The notes under the pieces: model-generated
What the model was told of the DNA's origin: nothing
What the model saw: the letters and a program-made list of their open reading frames with translations, nothing else
Database searches by the model: none
Source of the DNA: VFZS01 sp964353255
Lineage (GTDB): Bacteria; Acidobacteriota; Terriglobia; Bryobacterales; Bryobacteraceae
Length of the DNA: 44,205 nucleotides
Assembly (NCBI GenBank): GCA_964353255.1
Contig: CAYGVJ010000027.1
Span: 1-44,205 of the forward strand
Direction: 5' to 3'
In this document: in pieces, positions 26,886 to 34,522 of the stretch
Position numbering within the stretch: the first letter of the stretch is position 1
Layout: each line of letters starts with the position of its first letter
Made by a program: the position numbers and the translations under genes

Positions 26886-27406
26886 ACCCGATCATTATTG
26901 AGCAGACCCAGGAAGACATCGTGCTGGCGTTCGCAGTGCACAGCAACGCTGCCATCTGCGGCATTCGCCTCTTCCGTAGCCGAATCGCTGGCCAGTTGCT
27001 GGACCAGCCTACCGAGGGGCGGATTGTCGTCAGGTTCACCATGAAGTCCCGGAATGTTGAGGCTCCGAAGACCAAGCTCCGCTTTGAGGTGGGTTTCCGC
27101 GTGTCCGGCCAGGTGGAAACCCAGCCGGCACAGAAGAAGCCCGAGAAGAAGGGGGTGCTGGTGGCCGTCGCGTGCACCTATGCGGTGGATTATGAGCTTC
27201 GGGAGGGATTCGAGCCGTCGGCGAAACAGGTGAAAGCGTTCAAGGACGGCAACGTCATCTTCAACTGCTGGCCCTACTTCCGAGAGTACCTCCAGGAAAG
27301 CGTCCAGCGGATGGGCTTCCCGCCCCTAACGGCGCCCTTCCTGCGAGTGCAGCCCAAGGCCCCGAAGGCGGCAAAGAAGGACCCCAAGAAGGCCAAGACT
27401 GAATAG
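26882..27406 (+). CDS. SecB-like TAC chaperone
   Basis: The 174-aa protein matches the SecB-like chaperones that partner HigBA antitoxins: a beta-rich body and the C-terminal signature FNCWPYFREYLQESVQRMGF then PPLTAPF. It holds the antitoxin tail and protects it from degradation; loss frees the toxin. It overlaps higA by 4 bp. A Lys-rich tail follows. Its stop codon lies at the start of the right direct repeat. Confidence 0.85.
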   Translation: MNPIIIEQTQEDIVLAFAVHSNAAICGIRLFRSRIAGQLLDQPTEGRIVVRFTMKSRNVEAPKTKLRFEVGFRVSGQVETQPAQKKPEKKGVLVAVACTYAVDYELREGFEPSAKQVKAFKDGNVIFNCWPYFREYLQESVQRMGFPPLTAPFLRVQPKAPKAAKKDPKKAKTE

Positions 27407-27430
27407 GCGCTGGGGCTGAAGCGCGAGTAG
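27405..27430. repeat. Direct repeat, right copy of the larE 3' end
   Basis: Matches 25851-25876 at 24 of 26 positions, the first 19 exactly. In the frame of larE it again reads ALGLK plus stop. It has no role in the SecB-like gene other than sharing two bases of its stop codon. Confidence 0.8.
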
Positions 27431-27487
27431 GGTAAGACTCCGGTCTTGCCGGGCGGAACAAGACAGGAGTCATGTCCCACGGAATTG

Positions 27488-27493
27488 TATAAT
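27488..27493 (+). promoter_or_regulatory. TATAAT -10 of the CDC48-Hsp70-TPR operon
   Basis: A perfect TATAAT preceded by TG, ending 10 nt before the GTG at 27504. It predicts a 0-4 nt leader. It lies outside the cassette direct repeat, so the operon's promoter is native to the segment. Confidence 0.5.
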
Positions 27494-27503
27494 CCATGGA
27501 GCG

Positions 27504-29645
27504 GTGAGCGTGCTGCTCAAGATCCGGGACGCCGAATCCGGCAAGGAAGGGACCGGGTCGGTCTCCATTCGCGCTCCGCGCGAGGAGCTCTCTGCCTATA
27601 CCCGCGTGGCGCCCGGCTGGCAGCACGCTTACGTGAAGATCAGCGCGGCCGCCAAGACGGTGGGCGCGGGCGTCGAGGCCGCGGGCCCCGGGGCCGGCGA
27701 AATCCACGTGGATCCCCTGCTGCGGCGCGAACTCAACGTGCCGGAGGACAGCTCGGTCGAGGTTGAGCCTCTATTGCCCAGCGCGGCCGAAGAAGTCGAG
27801 ATCGCCTTCCCGAAGAGCAATTTGAGCATGAGCGAGCTGGCCGAGCTGTGCCGCACCTACCTGGTTCACCAGCCGCTCTCGAGCGGACAGTCCAAGCCGC
27901 TCTACCTTTACAGCGGCGCGCGCCTGGATGTCGAGATCGTCCGCGTCGGCCCGCAGGATCTGGCCGTGCTGGTGGCGGCCACCCGCATCGTGCCCAGCCA
28001 GAAGGAAGCTTCCCAGCGGCTGCGGTTCTCCGATGTGGGGAACCTGGAGCGGGAGAAGGAGATTCTCCGGGAGCGGATCATCCGGCCGCTGCGCTGGAAG
28101 GAGCTGTTCGAGTCCATGGGCATCCGGGTGCCCCGCGGCATCCTGTTCTCGGGGCCGCCGGGCTGCGGCAAGACGCTGCTGGCGCGGGCCTTAAGCGGGG
28201 AGCTGGGGATACACTGCATCGAGATCCGCGGGCCGGAGGTCTTCGCCGGCATTTACGGCGAGAGTGAGAAGCGGGTCCGCGACCTGTTCGCCCAGGCCCG
28301 CGAGCGCGCGCCTGCCCTGGTGCTGATTGATGAAATCGATGCCCTAGCGCCGCCCCGCGAGAGCACGCGCGGGGAGCTCGAACGCCGGATTGTCACCTCG
28401 CTGCTGAGCGAGATGGACGGGCTCCAGGAGGCCGAGGGCGTCATCGTGGTGGCCACCACCAACCGGCCCGAACTGCTGGATACGGCCCTGCGCCGTCCGG
28501 GACGGTTCGACTTCGAGATTGAGATCGGCGCCCCCGACCGCCAGGCGCGCCTGGCGATTCTGAAGATCCACTCCCGGCGCATGTCGCTCCAGGCCGGGTG
28601 CCTGGAAGACGTGGCGGCGCGCACGCACGGCTTCAGCGGGGCGGACCTGATGAACCTGTGCCGCGAGGCGGCTTTCAGCGCGCTAAAGCGGGTCCTGCCC
28701 GGGGAGGGCCTGGAGGCCGTGGATCCGCAGGCCCTGCGCGGCACCGAAGTGCTGGGCGCCGACTTTGAGGAAGCCCTCAAGGGCTTGCGCCCGTCGGCGC
28801 TGCGCGAGTTCGCGGTCGAGGTCCCCGGCGATCTCTGCTGGGAGGACGTGGGCGGCCTGGCGCAGATCAAGACCACGCTGGTCGAGGAAATCGTGCAGGC
28901 CATCGCCGACCCTGCTCCGTTCGCCCGCATGGGCATACGACCGCCGCGCGGGATTCTGCTCTACGGCCCACCCGGCACGGGCAAGACCCTGCTGGCACGC
29001 GTGATCGCCAACCGCGCCGAAGCCAACTTCATTTCCGTGCGCGGCCCGGAGATGCTCTCGAAATGGTTCGGGGAATCCGAGGAGCGCATCCGTCGCCTGT
29101 TCGAGCGCGCCCGCCAGGTGAGCCCCTGCATCATCTTCTTCGACGAGATCGACGCCATCACCGCCGCGCGCGGCAAGGGCGTCAGCGACGCCGCCGACCG
29201 CATCGTCAACCAGTTGCTCACCGAGATGGACGGCTTCGAGACCGGCCGGCACGTCTGCGTCATCGCGGCCACCAACCGCAAGGACATACTGGACCCCGCG
29301 CTGCTGCGGCCCGGCCGGTTCGATTACGTCTTCGAGGTGCCACTGCCGGGGCCGGAGGAGCGCTGGCAGATCTTCGAGATCCATCTGCGCGGCAAGCCGC
29401 TGGCTGAAGACCTGGATTTGGCGATGCTCAGCGGCGACGCCAGGACCAAAGGCTTCTCCGGGGCCCACATCGCCGAGGTGTGCCGCCGCGCCGCCATGGA
29501 AGCGCTGCGTGAGAACGCCTTCTCGGCCGAAGGCGCCCTCGTCGCCCAGCGGCATCTGGTCGGCGCCGTCGAGGCGGTCAGGCAGAACATCGACGAGCTG
29601 GAGAAGAAGATTCGGCCCATCGGTTTTGTGCAGCCTTCGGGATGA
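27504..29645 (+). CDS. CDC48/VCP-like double AAA+ ATPase
   Basis: The 713-aa protein has a CDC48-type N-terminal region (about 1-175) and two AAA+ modules. Walker A lies at 217-224 (GPPGCGKT) and 488-495 (GPPGTGKT), Walker B acids at 276-277 and 547-548. Both have sensor and arginine-finger segments (RRPGRFD, LRPGRFDYV). Members form hexamers that extract or unfold proteins. They are common in archaea and eukaryotes but patchy in bacteria. It is the first of four apparently co-transcribed genes with a divergent Hsp70 and two TPR proteins, so it may work as their motor. GTG 27510 is an alternative start. Confidence 0.9.
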   Translation: MSVLLKIRDAESGKEGTGSVSIRAPREELSAYTRVAPGWQHAYVKISAAAKTVGAGVEAAGPGAGEIHVDPLLRRELNVPEDSSVEVEPLLPSAAEEVEIAFPKSNLSMSELAELCRTYLVHQPLSSGQSKPLYLYSGARLDVEIVRVGPQDLAVLVAATRIVPSQKEASQRLRFSDVGNLEREKEILRERIIRPLRWKELFESMGIRVPRGILFSGPPGCGKTLLARALSGELGIHCIEIRGPEVFAGIYGESEKRVRDLFAQARERAPALVLIDEIDALAPPRESTRGELERRIVTSLLSEMDGLQEAEGVIVVATTNRPELLDTALRRPGRFDFEIEIGAPDRQARLAILKIHSRRMSLQAGCLEDVAARTHGFSGADLMNLCREAAFSALKRVLPGEGLEAVDPQALRGTEVLGADFEEALKGLRPSALREFAVEVPGDLCWEDVGGLAQIKTTLVEEIVQAIADPAPFARMGIRPPRGILLYGPPGTGKTLLARVIANRAEANFISVRGPEMLSKWFGESEERIRRLFERARQVSPCIIFFDEIDAITAARGKGVSDAADRIVNQLLTEMDGFETGRHVCVIAATNRKDILDPALLRPGRFDYVFEVPLPGPEERWQIFEIHLRGKPLAEDLDLAMLSGDARTKGFSGAHIAEVCRRAAMEALRENAFSAEGALVAQRHLVGAVEAVRQNIDELEKKIRPIGFVQPSG

Positions 29646-29656
29646 GGTGAGTCGCT

Positions 29657-31642
29657 GTGTTGAGGAAGCCCGCACTGGGAATCGATCTTGGCACTTACAA
29701 CAGCGCCGCGGCGGTGCTGACGCCGAAAGGAGAGGTAGTACCCGTCTCGGCGTCCGCGGAGCGGCGCTTCTGGGGAAAGAGCCGGGAGCGGATCAAGCCT
29801 TTTCCGTCCGTCGTAGTGTACTTCCCCGACGGGCGGGTGCGGGCGGTGGGCTACGAAGGCAAGGTGCTGGCCGAGAGCGAGCCGCAGTTTGCGGTGTGGG
29901 GCATCAAGCGGCTGCTGGGCAAGACCTACCGGGAGGCGCTGGACCACGGCGAGCTGGATCGGATGCTGCTCGCGGTCGAGCCGGACGGCGCCAACGGGCG
30001 GTGCATGTTCGAGTTGGACGAGCGGGAGGTCCGGCCCGAGGACGTTTGCGCCGAGCTGCTGCGCCACATCCGGCGGATCGCCGAGGAGCAGGCGGGCGCG
30101 GAGCTGACCGAGGTGGTGATCTCCGTTCCGGCGTATTTCGATGCTATCGCCACCAGCGCTACCGTCGAGGCCGCCCGCCTGGCCGGCTTCGAGCAGGTCG
30201 ATAGCATTCCCGAGCCGGTGGCCGCGGCCCTGGCCTACGACATCCAGGTGACGCCGCGTCCCTTGAACTTCCTGGTATTCGATCTCGGTGCAGGCACGCT
30301 CGATGTTACGGCGGCCGAGGTCTGGCGCGACAAGCCCGGCCCGGCGGGCGTCAGGTGCACTTCCCGGAAGAACACCGGCGACACGCACCTGGGCGGCCTG
30401 GACATGGACGACCGGCTGCTGGAGTACGTCACCTCCGCCATGTCCCTGCCGGCTTTGGACGAGGAAGACCGCCTGCGGCTGCGGCGCGTCGTGGAAGCTG
30501 CCAAGATCGCGCTGTCGGATGAGACTTCCGCTACGCTGGAAGTCTTCCTGGAAGGCGAGCGGAGGAGCTACTCGCTGACTCGCTTCGAGTTAGAGGAGGC
30601 GCTGCGCTCAGGCTCCAGGGATATTCTGGCCGCCTGCGAGGAGCAAGTGCGGCTGGCCCTCAAGGGCGCGGGCTGGAGGCCGGAAGAGGTGGATCAGGTG
30701 CTGCTGATCGGCGGTCCGACGGCCATGCCCTGCATCCGGAACATTCTCGAAACGCTGTTCCGCCGCAACCCCGAGGTGGTCGCCCAGCTCCGGCAGCTTG
30801 CGGCGCCAGCGGTGGATCCCATGCTGGCGGTGGCCGTCGGCGCGGCCAGGTCGCGGGGAACGCAGATCACCAAGATCCACCCCTACGGCTACGGCTTCGT
30901 GAGCCTGCGTATCGAGCCGGTGCCGGGCCAGCCCATGTTCCGCGTCTTCCGCGAGCCTCAGATCCTGATCCCGCGCGACTCGGTGTTTCCCTCCGAGCCG
31001 GTCACTGCCACCGTAGACAGCCCGTTCTACCGGCTGGACCAGATTTTCCCGCTGGAGCTGATCCAGCAGGTGCCGGAGTCCGAGCAGAACGCCCCCGGCA
31101 TGGGCGGGCGCCAGTTCCGCTTCCTGGGCGAGTACCAGATGGCGTACACGCGCGTGCCTTTCCTGATGCAGGTCTCGATGCGGCTTACCGAGAACGGTGA
31201 ATTGGAGACGGTGATTCGCAACCTCCAGGGGGTCGAATCGGCGACGTATGTGGGTGTTGGCTCGCTGCGGCGGCATCCCATCGAGCTGCCCGCCTCGAAG
31301 CTGGAGATGCTGCCCAGCGGGTGCGGCAAGTGGACCTTCGTGGCCCGCCACGCCGAGGGTCTCAAGCAGTGGGGTGAGGGCTTCACGCGCTTTCTGGGCG
31401 CGCGGGCGACGGCCAGCGGACGGCGCGACCGCTACGTCGCGGAAGGCCAGGACGAGCTTCACTCCGCTCTTTCGCGCTGGGGCGGGCACCTGGAACACGA
31501 CGTCAACCGGGTGTTCACCGCCGGCAAGACCCTGCTGGCGCGGGCGCTCGAAGTAAAGCTGATCAGTGACGCCGAGCGGCACCGCTGGGAAGAGGAGCTG
31601 GACGCAGCGCGCTCCCGCTGCTACCAGAGCGGGCAAGGCTGA
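29657..31642 (+). CDS. Divergent Hsp70-family ATPase
   Basis: The 661-aa protein has an Hsp70 nucleotide-binding domain: GIDLGTYNSA (8-17), VFDLGAGTLDV (usual DLGGGTFDV) and LIGGPTAMP. IPEPVAAALAYD is well kept. The C-terminal half (about 400-661) is not a standard substrate-binding domain, and the usual lid is not recognisable. It is not the housekeeping DnaK. It starts 11 bp after the CDC48-like gene and ends 1 bp before the TPR gene. A specialised client is likely. GTG 29657 is the start used; TTG 29660 is an alternative. Confidence 0.85.
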   Translation: MLRKPALGIDLGTYNSAAAVLTPKGEVVPVSASAERRFWGKSRERIKPFPSVVVYFPDGRVRAVGYEGKVLAESEPQFAVWGIKRLLGKTYREALDHGELDRMLLAVEPDGANGRCMFELDEREVRPEDVCAELLRHIRRIAEEQAGAELTEVVISVPAYFDAIATSATVEAARLAGFEQVDSIPEPVAAALAYDIQVTPRPLNFLVFDLGAGTLDVTAAEVWRDKPGPAGVRCTSRKNTGDTHLGGLDMDDRLLEYVTSAMSLPALDEEDRLRLRRVVEAAKIALSDETSATLEVFLEGERRSYSLTRFELEEALRSGSRDILAACEEQVRLALKGAGWRPEEVDQVLLIGGPTAMPCIRNILETLFRRNPEVVAQLRQLAAPAVDPMLAVAVGAARSRGTQITKIHPYGYGFVSLRIEPVPGQPMFRVFREPQILIPRDSVFPSEPVTATVDSPFYRLDQIFPLELIQQVPESEQNAPGMGGRQFRFLGEYQMAYTRVPFLMQVSMRLTENGELETVIRNLQGVESATYVGVGSLRRHPIELPASKLEMLPSGCGKWTFVARHAEGLKQWGEGFTRFLGARATASGRRDRYVAEGQDELHSALSRWGGHLEHDVNRVFTAGKTLLARALEVKLISDAERHRWEEELDAARSRCYQSGQG

Positions 31643-31643
31643 C

Positions 31644-32936
31644 ATGGGGGGGGTCTGCCCCGACTGCAACCGCCGGTGGCGGCCCGCGCCGGGTACGGCT
31701 CTGCTGCGGCAGCTCTCCGATTTCCTGGCGCATCCGCGCAGTGGGCCTCTCAGGTTTCGCGGCCAGCGCGAGTTGTGCGGCGCCTGCTGGCGCCGCCGGG
31801 CGAGGCAGCACTACGGCGCCTTCAACAATCCCGGTCACCTGATCCTGAGAGCGCTCGAGTCTCTGCCGCGTGATCGGGCTCTGGCTCGGGCCTGGGCGGA
31901 CGAGGCCGTCCGCAGGAACCCCGGTTTGGCGGCGGCGTATTTGGTGCGGGCACAAATCGCTGGAGCGCAGAGGGACTGGCCGCGCGCGCTGGCCGACTGC
32001 GACCGCACCGTAGCGCTGAACGAGCGCGACGGCGAAGCCTGGTTCCTGCGCAGCCAGATCAAGCTGGGCTGCGCCTCGACCCTGAAGGACCGCGCTCGTG
32101 CCCGCGAACTGGAAGCCTCCGCGGCCGCCGACCTCCTTCGAGCTGCGGCGCTGGCTGTCGGCAGCACGCGGCAGGCAGCCGGAGACGAAGCCAGGGATCC
32201 CGTGGCCTTGCTCGAACAGGGCCGGGTCTTGATGCAGGCTGGCGATTGGGCCGGGGCGCGGCGCGCGGCCTCCCAGGCTCTCGAAAACAACCCCACGCTG
32301 ATCGATGCCCACATGCTGCGCGGCTTCTGCGGGCGAAAGCTCGGGGACTTCCACGAGGCGCTGGCTGACTACACGCGCGCCATCGAGTTGGACTCCCAGC
32401 ACGGCCGCGCCTGGCTGGACCGCGGCGCCGTCAAGGTGCTGATCGCCTACAGCATCGACGAGCCGCTACAGGCCGCCGCAGGCCCCCCCTACCGGAAGTA
32501 CTGCCCCGAAGCCGTCCAGTGGCTCCTGGAAGCGCACGTGGACTACGACAAGGGCGCCCACCTGGACCCGGACGATGACTCGGCGGGGCTGTCGCTGCTG
32601 GAGTTGGAGATCATTCTCGACCGGCACAAGGAGGCGGTGGCCAGGGCAGCCGAGTGGCGGAACCGCATCCCAGAGCCTGGCAAGCGCATGGCCTGCGCCT
32701 GGCTGGGCGCCATCGCGTTCATCCTGGCCGGCAAGAAGGAGCGCCACTGGGCGCAGTTCCGCGAGCACCTGGAGCGCAATTCCACCACGCCGGCCTGGGA
32801 GCCTGAGCAGATCGACGGCTACCTGGCGCGTGTTCAGAAGGAGGGGAAGTGCCCGCCCGCCCGGCTGGCAGACGCCCAGCGGGTCCACGCGTTGTTCGTG
32901 AGCCGGTATCGGTCATCAAAGGAGGCATCGCCTTGA
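31644..32936 (+). CDS. TPR protein with N-terminal zinc-binding motif
   Basis: The 430-aa protein begins with CPDC (C5, C8) and CGAC (C45, C48), a likely split zinc-binding motif. TPR helices follow: ARAWADEAVRRNPGLAAAYLV near 85-110, and LGDFHEALADYTRAIELDS near 235-260. TPRs bind peptides or chaperone tails, so it may be an adaptor between the Hsp70-like and CDC48-like proteins. Its C-terminal segment CAWLGAIAFILAGKKE is shared with the next gene, indicating duplication. Confidence 0.8.
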   Translation: MGGVCPDCNRRWRPAPGTALLRQLSDFLAHPRSGPLRFRGQRELCGACWRRRARQHYGAFNNPGHLILRALESLPRDRALARAWADEAVRRNPGLAAAYLVRAQIAGAQRDWPRALADCDRTVALNERDGEAWFLRSQIKLGCASTLKDRARARELEASAAADLLRAAALAVGSTRQAAGDEARDPVALLEQGRVLMQAGDWAGARRAASQALENNPTLIDAHMLRGFCGRKLGDFHEALADYTRAIELDSQHGRAWLDRGAVKVLIAYSIDEPLQAAAGPPYRKYCPEAVQWLLEAHVDYDKGAHLDPDDDSAGLSLLELEIILDRHKEAVARAAEWRNRIPEPGKRMACAWLGAIAFILAGKKERHWAQFREHLERNSTTPAWEPEQIDGYLARVQKEGKCPPARLADAQRVHALFVSRYRSSKEASP

Positions 32937-33673
32937 GTCTCTTTCGCAAACCCCCGCCCCTGCGTCCGCTGGAGATGCTGGAGGCGGCCAGGCTCCTGGT
33001 GCAACACCAGGACTGGCCGCGCGCCCGGACGTGCGCGAGCGAAGCCATCCGGCTCAATCCGGCGCTGCCAGAGGCCTACATGATCCGCGCGTTCGCCGCG
33101 CGCGTAATGGGCGATCTGGAGGCCGCCATTGCCGACTACACCCTGGCCATCGAGCGGGACCCCCAGCGCGGCGAGGCCTGGATGTTCCGCGGGGCCTGCA
33201 AAGCTCAAATGGCGTCCGCGGCGACGGACCGCTCAAGGGCGCGGGAACTGTTGAGTGAGGCGCACCCCGACTATCAGCGGGCCTCCGAGCTGAAGCCCGA
33301 TGACGAGCAGGCCGGCCTGGCGCTGCTCGAACTGGAGATTTGCCTGGGCCGGTACCGCGAGGCCGTAGCCACCACGGGGCTGTGGTGGCGCCGCATGCAA
33401 CACGCCAACTACAAGCTGATCTGCGCCTGGCTGGGGGCCATCGCCTTCATCCTTGCGGGGAGGCCGGAAGCGAAGTGGATTCACTTCCGGGAGTTTCTCG
33501 AAGCCGACCGCAGCCGGCTGAGCGCCACCGAATGGAGCGTGGTCGAGATCAGCCGGGCGTTGGAGCGGCTGCCCTCCGAACCGAATTGCGACCGCGAAAG
33601 GCTGGACCGCGTGGGCGAGATCCACGCGCTCTTTCTGCGCCATTTCCCCGCCGGCGGGCCGGTGATCCGGTAG
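32933..33673 (+). CDS. Second TPR protein, paralogue of the upstream one
   Basis: The 246-aa protein lacks the zinc motif but shares the TPR repeats (MGDLEAAIADYTLAIERDP) and the end segment CAWLGAIAFILAGRPE with the previous gene. The TTG start at 32933 lies 7 nt after AAAGGAGG and overlaps the previous stop by 4 bp. An ATG further downstream would lose the first TPR helix. It is the last gene of the operon. Confidence 0.8.
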   Translation: MSLFRKPPPLRPLEMLEAARLLVQHQDWPRARTCASEAIRLNPALPEAYMIRAFAARVMGDLEAAIADYTLAIERDPQRGEAWMFRGACKAQMASAATDRSRARELLSEAHPDYQRASELKPDDEQAGLALLELEICLGRYREAVATTGLWWRRMQHANYKLICAWLGAIAFILAGRPEAKWIHFREFLEADRSRLSATEWSVVEISRALERLPSEPNCDRERLDRVGEIHALFLRHFPAGGPVIR

Positions 33674-33691
33674 GCGTGCGACCCTGCGGGA

Positions 33692-33907
33692 CTACAGAAC
33701 GGCCAGGAATTCGTCCAGGCTGGCCCCCGCCTGCCGGAGAATGCTGGCCAAGGTGCCGGGCGCGAGGCAAGGGTGATTTGGGACTGTGACGCGCCGCTCG
33801 CCTTTGCTGAGTCGCACGTGAGACCCCGTCTGGCGAGTGATTTCGAAACCCAGGCGGAGCAAAGCCCGGACGGCTTGCGCGGCTGGCACATCACGGGGGA
33901 GTTTCAC
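33692..33907 (-). CDS. hicA: HicA-type mRNA interferase toxin
   Basis: The 71-aa protein has the HicA core: AVRALLRLGFEITRQTGSH with the catalytic His, then VTVPNHPCLAPGTLASILRQ. HicA is a dsRBD-fold RNase that blocks translation. Its ATG overlaps hicB by 4 bp. Here the antitoxin gene comes first in the operon, which occurs in a minority of hic loci. It is convergent with the TPR operon, 18 bp apart. Confidence 0.85.
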   Translation of the reverse strand: MKLPRDVPAAQAVRALLRLGFEITRQTGSHVRLSKGERRVTVPNHPCLAPGTLASILRQAGASLDEFLAVL

Positions 33908-34137
33908 GACTGGACCAGCACGGGGTCGCTGACGAAATGAAGCCGAACGCGGCGGGGCACTTCCCCTGGCTCAAAATGGCATTGGACCGCATCTTGGACC
34001 TGCTCCTGCAACTCCCGCAGATCTCGGCCCTGGGTGGTGATGCCCCCGTTGCCCTCGGGCGAGTCCCAGGTGGCGACCAGCCAGCCTGAATCCTCCGAGA
34101 TGCAGACTTCAAACGTGATCTCGTCCACTAGCTTCAC
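33904..34137 (-). CDS. hicB: HicB-type antitoxin (DUF1902-like)
   Basis: The 77-aa protein has a HicB-like partial RNase-H fold: FEVCISEDSGWLVATWDSPE, then GITTQGRDLRELQEQVQDA. It has no DNA-binding tail. It starts with GTG. It precedes hicA with a 4-bp overlap. Short HicB forms without HTH are known. Confidence 0.75.
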   Translation of the reverse strand: MKLVDEITFEVCISEDSGWLVATWDSPEGNGGITTQGRDLRELQEQVQDAVQCHFEPGEVPRRVRLHFVSDPVLVQS

Positions 34138-34167
34138 CTTACCATCAAACCGAGCAGGGGGAAGTAG

Positions 34168-34188
34168 CTGGTGTTGGCGAGCAGCGCC
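34168..34188. repeat. 21-bp copy of the oxidoreductase 3' end
   Basis: Identical to 34578-34598 inside the Gfo/Idh/MocA gene. On the minus strand both read ALLANTS in frame. It lies between hicB and the selenoprotein gene, and is probably a scrap left from duplication of the oxidoreductase C-terminus. Confidence 0.6.
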
Positions 34189-34200
34189 AGCCCTCGTCGC

Positions 34201-34467
34201 TCAGCCGTCCGCGACGCCGGTGGGCCGGTTGCGCAGGCGCGCGCGCACGGCCTCCACCACTTTCCGCCCCGACGGCAGCACGCCCAGAACCGCCAGCGCG
34301 CCCCCGTCGATCACTGTCTCTCCGTCCACGAGCACCTTGAATTCCGCGTAGCGGCCTCGGACCATCTCGACATCGGTCTGTAGCTCGCGACGGAGCCGCG
34401 CCGCCACACGGGCGGCGTGCAGTCCGGAGATTCAATACGCGCAATAGCGAATGGCGATCCGAGCCAT
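34201..34467 (-). CDS. SelW/Rdx-family selenoprotein with in-frame UGA
   Basis: The ATG at 34467 follows GAGGTGA. Codons 1-11 read MARIAIRYCAY, then TGA (34434-34432), then ISGLHAARVAARLRREL and on to FKVLVDGETVIDGG and GVLPSGRKVVEAV, ending at 34201. With TGA read as selenocysteine this is an 88-aa SelW/Rdx-like thioredoxin-fold protein with the Cys9-x-x-Sec12 redox motif. The match in register across the TGA argues against a nonsense mutation. Family members act in thiol-disulfide exchange. A SECIS hairpin follows the TGA. Without UGA recoding, only a 68-aa GTG-start fragment would be called. Confidence 0.8.
34399..34417 (-). promoter_or_regulatory. Candidate bacterial SECIS element
   Basis: On the minus strand CGCCGCC, loop CGTGT, GGCGGCG form a perfect 7-bp GC stem with a 5-nt loop holding G-U. 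The stem begins 15 nt after the UGA and the loop G is 23 nt after it, within the range for bacterial SECIS that bind SelB. The high GC of the region could give such a hairpin by chance. Confidence 0.6.
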
Positions 34468-34522
34468 GCTCACCTCTATCTCTCAGACCATCAGCATAAC
34501 CTGAAGGGCAGGTCAGTACAGC

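Noticed and set aside
34432..34434. TGA as a nonsense mutation in a dead gene
   Set aside because: The frame, CxxU position, downstream hairpin and intact remainder fit recoding better.
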